Part shown: piece by piece, positions 6,909-7,306 of the stretch | Numbering within the stretch: the stretch's first letter is position 1 | Layout of the letters: every line of letters starts with the position of its first letter | Origin: Dehalococcoidia bacterium | GTDB lineage: Bacteria; Chloroflexota; Dehalococcoidia; SZUA-161 | Length of the DNA stretch: 7,306 bases | Assembly (NCBI GenBank): GCA_020344295.1 | Contig: CP070819.1 | Coordinates: forward strand, 1,105,238-1,112,543 | Reading direction: 5' to 3' | Notes under the pieces: generated by a model | Databases searched by the model: none | The model's input: only the letters and a program-made list of their open reading frames with translations | What the model was told of the DNA's origin: nothing | Program-made: the position numbers and the translations under genes

Positions 6909-6938
6909 TTGCCCATTGCCCCTGGCCTGTGATATACT
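6909..6938 (+). promoter_or_regulatory. Extended -10 promoter after tilS
   Basis: TTGCCC (6909-6914), an 18-bp spacer and TATACT (6933-6938) with a TG one base upstream (6930-6931), the extended -10 form. Transcription would begin near 6945. It drives the structured region and perhaps the lipoprotein gene, for which I see no separate clear promoter between 7111 and 7180. Confidence 0.6.
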
Positions 6939-6963
6939 GCAACCAGCTTAATAAGCTCTCCGA

Positions 6964-7001
6964 GCCATTCCTCCTAAGGGTAACTGCCTAAGGAGGCTGG
7001 C
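6964..7001 (+). other. Long interrupted hairpin in the leader, with anti-Shine-Dalgarno-like CCTCCT arm
   Basis: GCCA (6964-6967) pairs with TGGC (6998-7001), CCTCCT (6970-6975) with AGGAGG (6991-6996), and AGG (6977-6979) with CCT (6987-6989). The middle and inner helices are separated by a symmetric A-A mismatch (6976/6990), and the loop is GTAACTG. That is 13 Watson-Crick pairs in 38 nt. The CCTCCT arm could instead pair with the AAAGGAG at 7044-7050. Confidence 0.65.
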
Positions 7002-7052
7002 CGATAGGGTATCGCGGGAAACGGCGATGCCTCCCATGTTTGGAAAGGAGAA

Positions 7053-7163
7053 ATGATGAGAGACTGCACGCGATATACGGGCGCCCAATCCCCTCGGGCG
7101 CTCGCTTTTTGTCTGCCGACACGTTCCCCCCCAGCTGAACTACTTTGCCGGGAGAATTCCTAA
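7053..7163 (+). CDS. Possible short leader ORF overlapping the terminator (doubtful)
   Basis: ATGATG at 7053-7058 follows a strong AAAGGAG (7044-7050); the second ATG (7056) is 5 nt from it, a usual distance. The frame stays open to TAA at 7161-7163, giving 36 or 35 residues that start MMRDCTRYTG and resemble no family I know. It runs through the terminator hairpin, so a translating ribosome could affect termination. There is no run of one amino acid codon typical of amino-acid attenuators. The site may instead be only a purine-rich structural element. Confidence 0.2.
   Translation: MMRDCTRYTGAQSPRALAFCLPTRSPPAELLCRENS
7078..7110 (+). terminator. Strong intrinsic (Rho-independent) terminator
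   Basis: CGGGCGCCC (7078-7086) pairs with GGGCGCTCG (7096-7104) to make a 9-bp GC-rich stem with one G-U pair and a 9-nt loop, followed by C and TTTTT (7106-7110). No other terminator is seen after tilS, so it probably ends both the operon transcript and the RNA begun at about 6945. Readthrough would express the lipoprotein gene. Confidence 0.85.
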
Positions 7164-7180
7164 TTTAATGTACTTGAGGT

Positions 7181-7306
7181 ATGCAACGTGTGAGGAAGCT
7201 ATTACTTGTTTCAGCTATAGCAATTCTAGTAGTGTCTTTAGTCGGTGTGATTACTGCCTGCGACGAAGGGGGTTTAGCCCCGCTTCAGGCGAAGGACAGA
7301 TTACGC
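7181..7306 (+). CDS. Predicted lipoprotein, N-terminus only (3' part outside window)
   Basis: Forty-two codons are visible before the window ends. The peptide has a lipoprotein-type signal: basic start MQRVRK, a hydrophobic stretch of about 18 residues (7-24), then ITAC with the candidate lipidated cysteine at residue 27 and an acidic D28-E29 behind it. This suggests export by Sec, lipidation by Lgt and cleavage by LspA, leaving a membrane-anchored extracytoplasmic protein; the mature part is too short to assign a family. Start choice is uncertain: ATG at 7181 lies only 1 nt after the GAGG at 7176-7179, whereas in-frame GTG at 7190 is 10 nt from it and would give a shorter basic region (MRK). 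A TGA at 7175-7177 excludes any earlier start. It lies 70 nt downstream of the terminator, so expression may depend on readthrough. Confidence 0.7.
   Translation, partial: MQRVRKLLLVSAIAILVVSLVGVITACDEGGLAPLQAKDRLR

Larger units (their letters stand above)
6945..7110 (+). ncRNA. Candidate structured leader RNA or small RNA, class not recognised
   Basis: Between an extended -10 promoter and an intrinsic terminator lie about 165 nt able to form several helices. Strongest is 6964-7001: GCCA/TGGC, CCTCCT/AGGAGG and AGG/CCT with a 7-base loop. Others are AGCTT-AAT-AAGCT (6945-6957) and CGATA-GGG-TATCG (7002-7014). Competing pairings exist: GGAGGC (6992-6997) with GCCTCC (7029-7034), GCCG (7000-7003) with CGGC (7022-7025), and TATCGCG (7010-7016) with CGCGATA (7069-7075), just before the terminator stem. 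Alternative helices plus a terminator before a gene is the usual layout of a riboswitch or attenuator. I compared from memory with c-di-GMP, guanidine, fluoride, cobalamin, T-box and SRP RNA and found no convincing match. Short GC-rich helices can arise by chance, so function is inference. Confidence 0.42.

Noticed and set aside
6797..6991. 64-residue plus-strand open frame after and inside the tilS end
   Set aside because: Out of frame with the conserved TilS C-terminal domain, with no ribosome site or recognisable product.
7007..7035. T-box-like antiterminator (AGGG then ATCGCGGG and a later CCTCCC, before a terminator)
   Set aside because: The essential UGGN bulge that pairs with the tRNA acceptor end is missing, there is no recognisable stem I with a specifier loop in the short upstream leader, and the downstream gene is a lipoprotein.
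6971..7035. Guanidine-I (ykkC-type) or c-di-GMP riboswitch
   Set aside because: CTGGCCGATAG loosely recalls the ykkC CTGGTCCGAGAG motif, but the other conserved blocks are absent. The c-di-GMP core sequences are also absent.
6906..7110. SRP RNA, tmRNA or 6S RNA
   Set aside because: No GGAAGGAAGCAGCC-type SRP core, no tRNA-like ends, and no long closing helix between the two ends of the region.

Overview
The window holds one compact bacterial operon running left to right, with the start of a divergent gene at the left edge and a structured leader plus the start of another gene at the right edge. Base composition is mid-to-high GC in the genes and strongly AT-rich in the left intergenic region. 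MtaB, a standalone DUF2344 protein, a CNNM/CorC transporter-like protein and an Ste24-type M48 protease, together with strong Shine-Dalgarno sites and TTG starts, suggest a free-living bacterium. My tentative guess is Chloroflexota, possibly Dehalococcoidia. That is inference from gene content and general resemblance, not from a marker gene.

Layout. Positions 1-163 (minus) are the N-terminal J-domain of a DnaJ-family co-chaperone cut by the window edge. Its promoter (185-213, minus) has perfect consensus -35 and -10 hexamers at 17 bp and carries a perfect inverted repeat. Positions 164-464 are a divergent intergenic region, with a second good promoter (393-422, plus) for the main operon. The operon is mtaB (465-1784), a CNNM/CorC-like membrane protein (1781-3037), DUF2344 (3040-3708), an M48/Ste24 protease (3719-4843), a histidine phosphatase (4843-5487) and tilS (5484-6905). 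Adjacent genes overlap by 1-4 nt or lie 2-10 nt apart, so they are probably co-transcribed and partly translationally coupled.

The two outer operon genes both modify the tRNA anticodon loop: MtaB methylthiolates t6A37, and TilS makes lysidine at C34 of the AUA-decoding tRNA-Ile. Between them are two integral membrane proteins, one phosphatase-family protein and a DUF2344 protein that in other bacteria is tied to radical SAM enzymes. This looks like a housekeeping cluster rather than a dedicated pathway. The TilS ATP-binding loop reads SGWPDS instead of the canonical SGGxDS, the most notable coding anomaly.

Positions 6906-7180 are the most interesting non-coding stretch. An extended -10 promoter (6909-6938) is followed by about 165 nt able to form several helices, some mutually exclusive, then a strong intrinsic terminator (7078-7110) and a predicted lipoprotein start (7181 onward, cut by the window end). 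I could not match it to a known riboswitch class. It is either a small RNA or a conditional leader (riboswitch or attenuator) of the lipoprotein gene. I see no insertion sequences, phage genes, tRNAs, rRNAs or CRISPR arrays.
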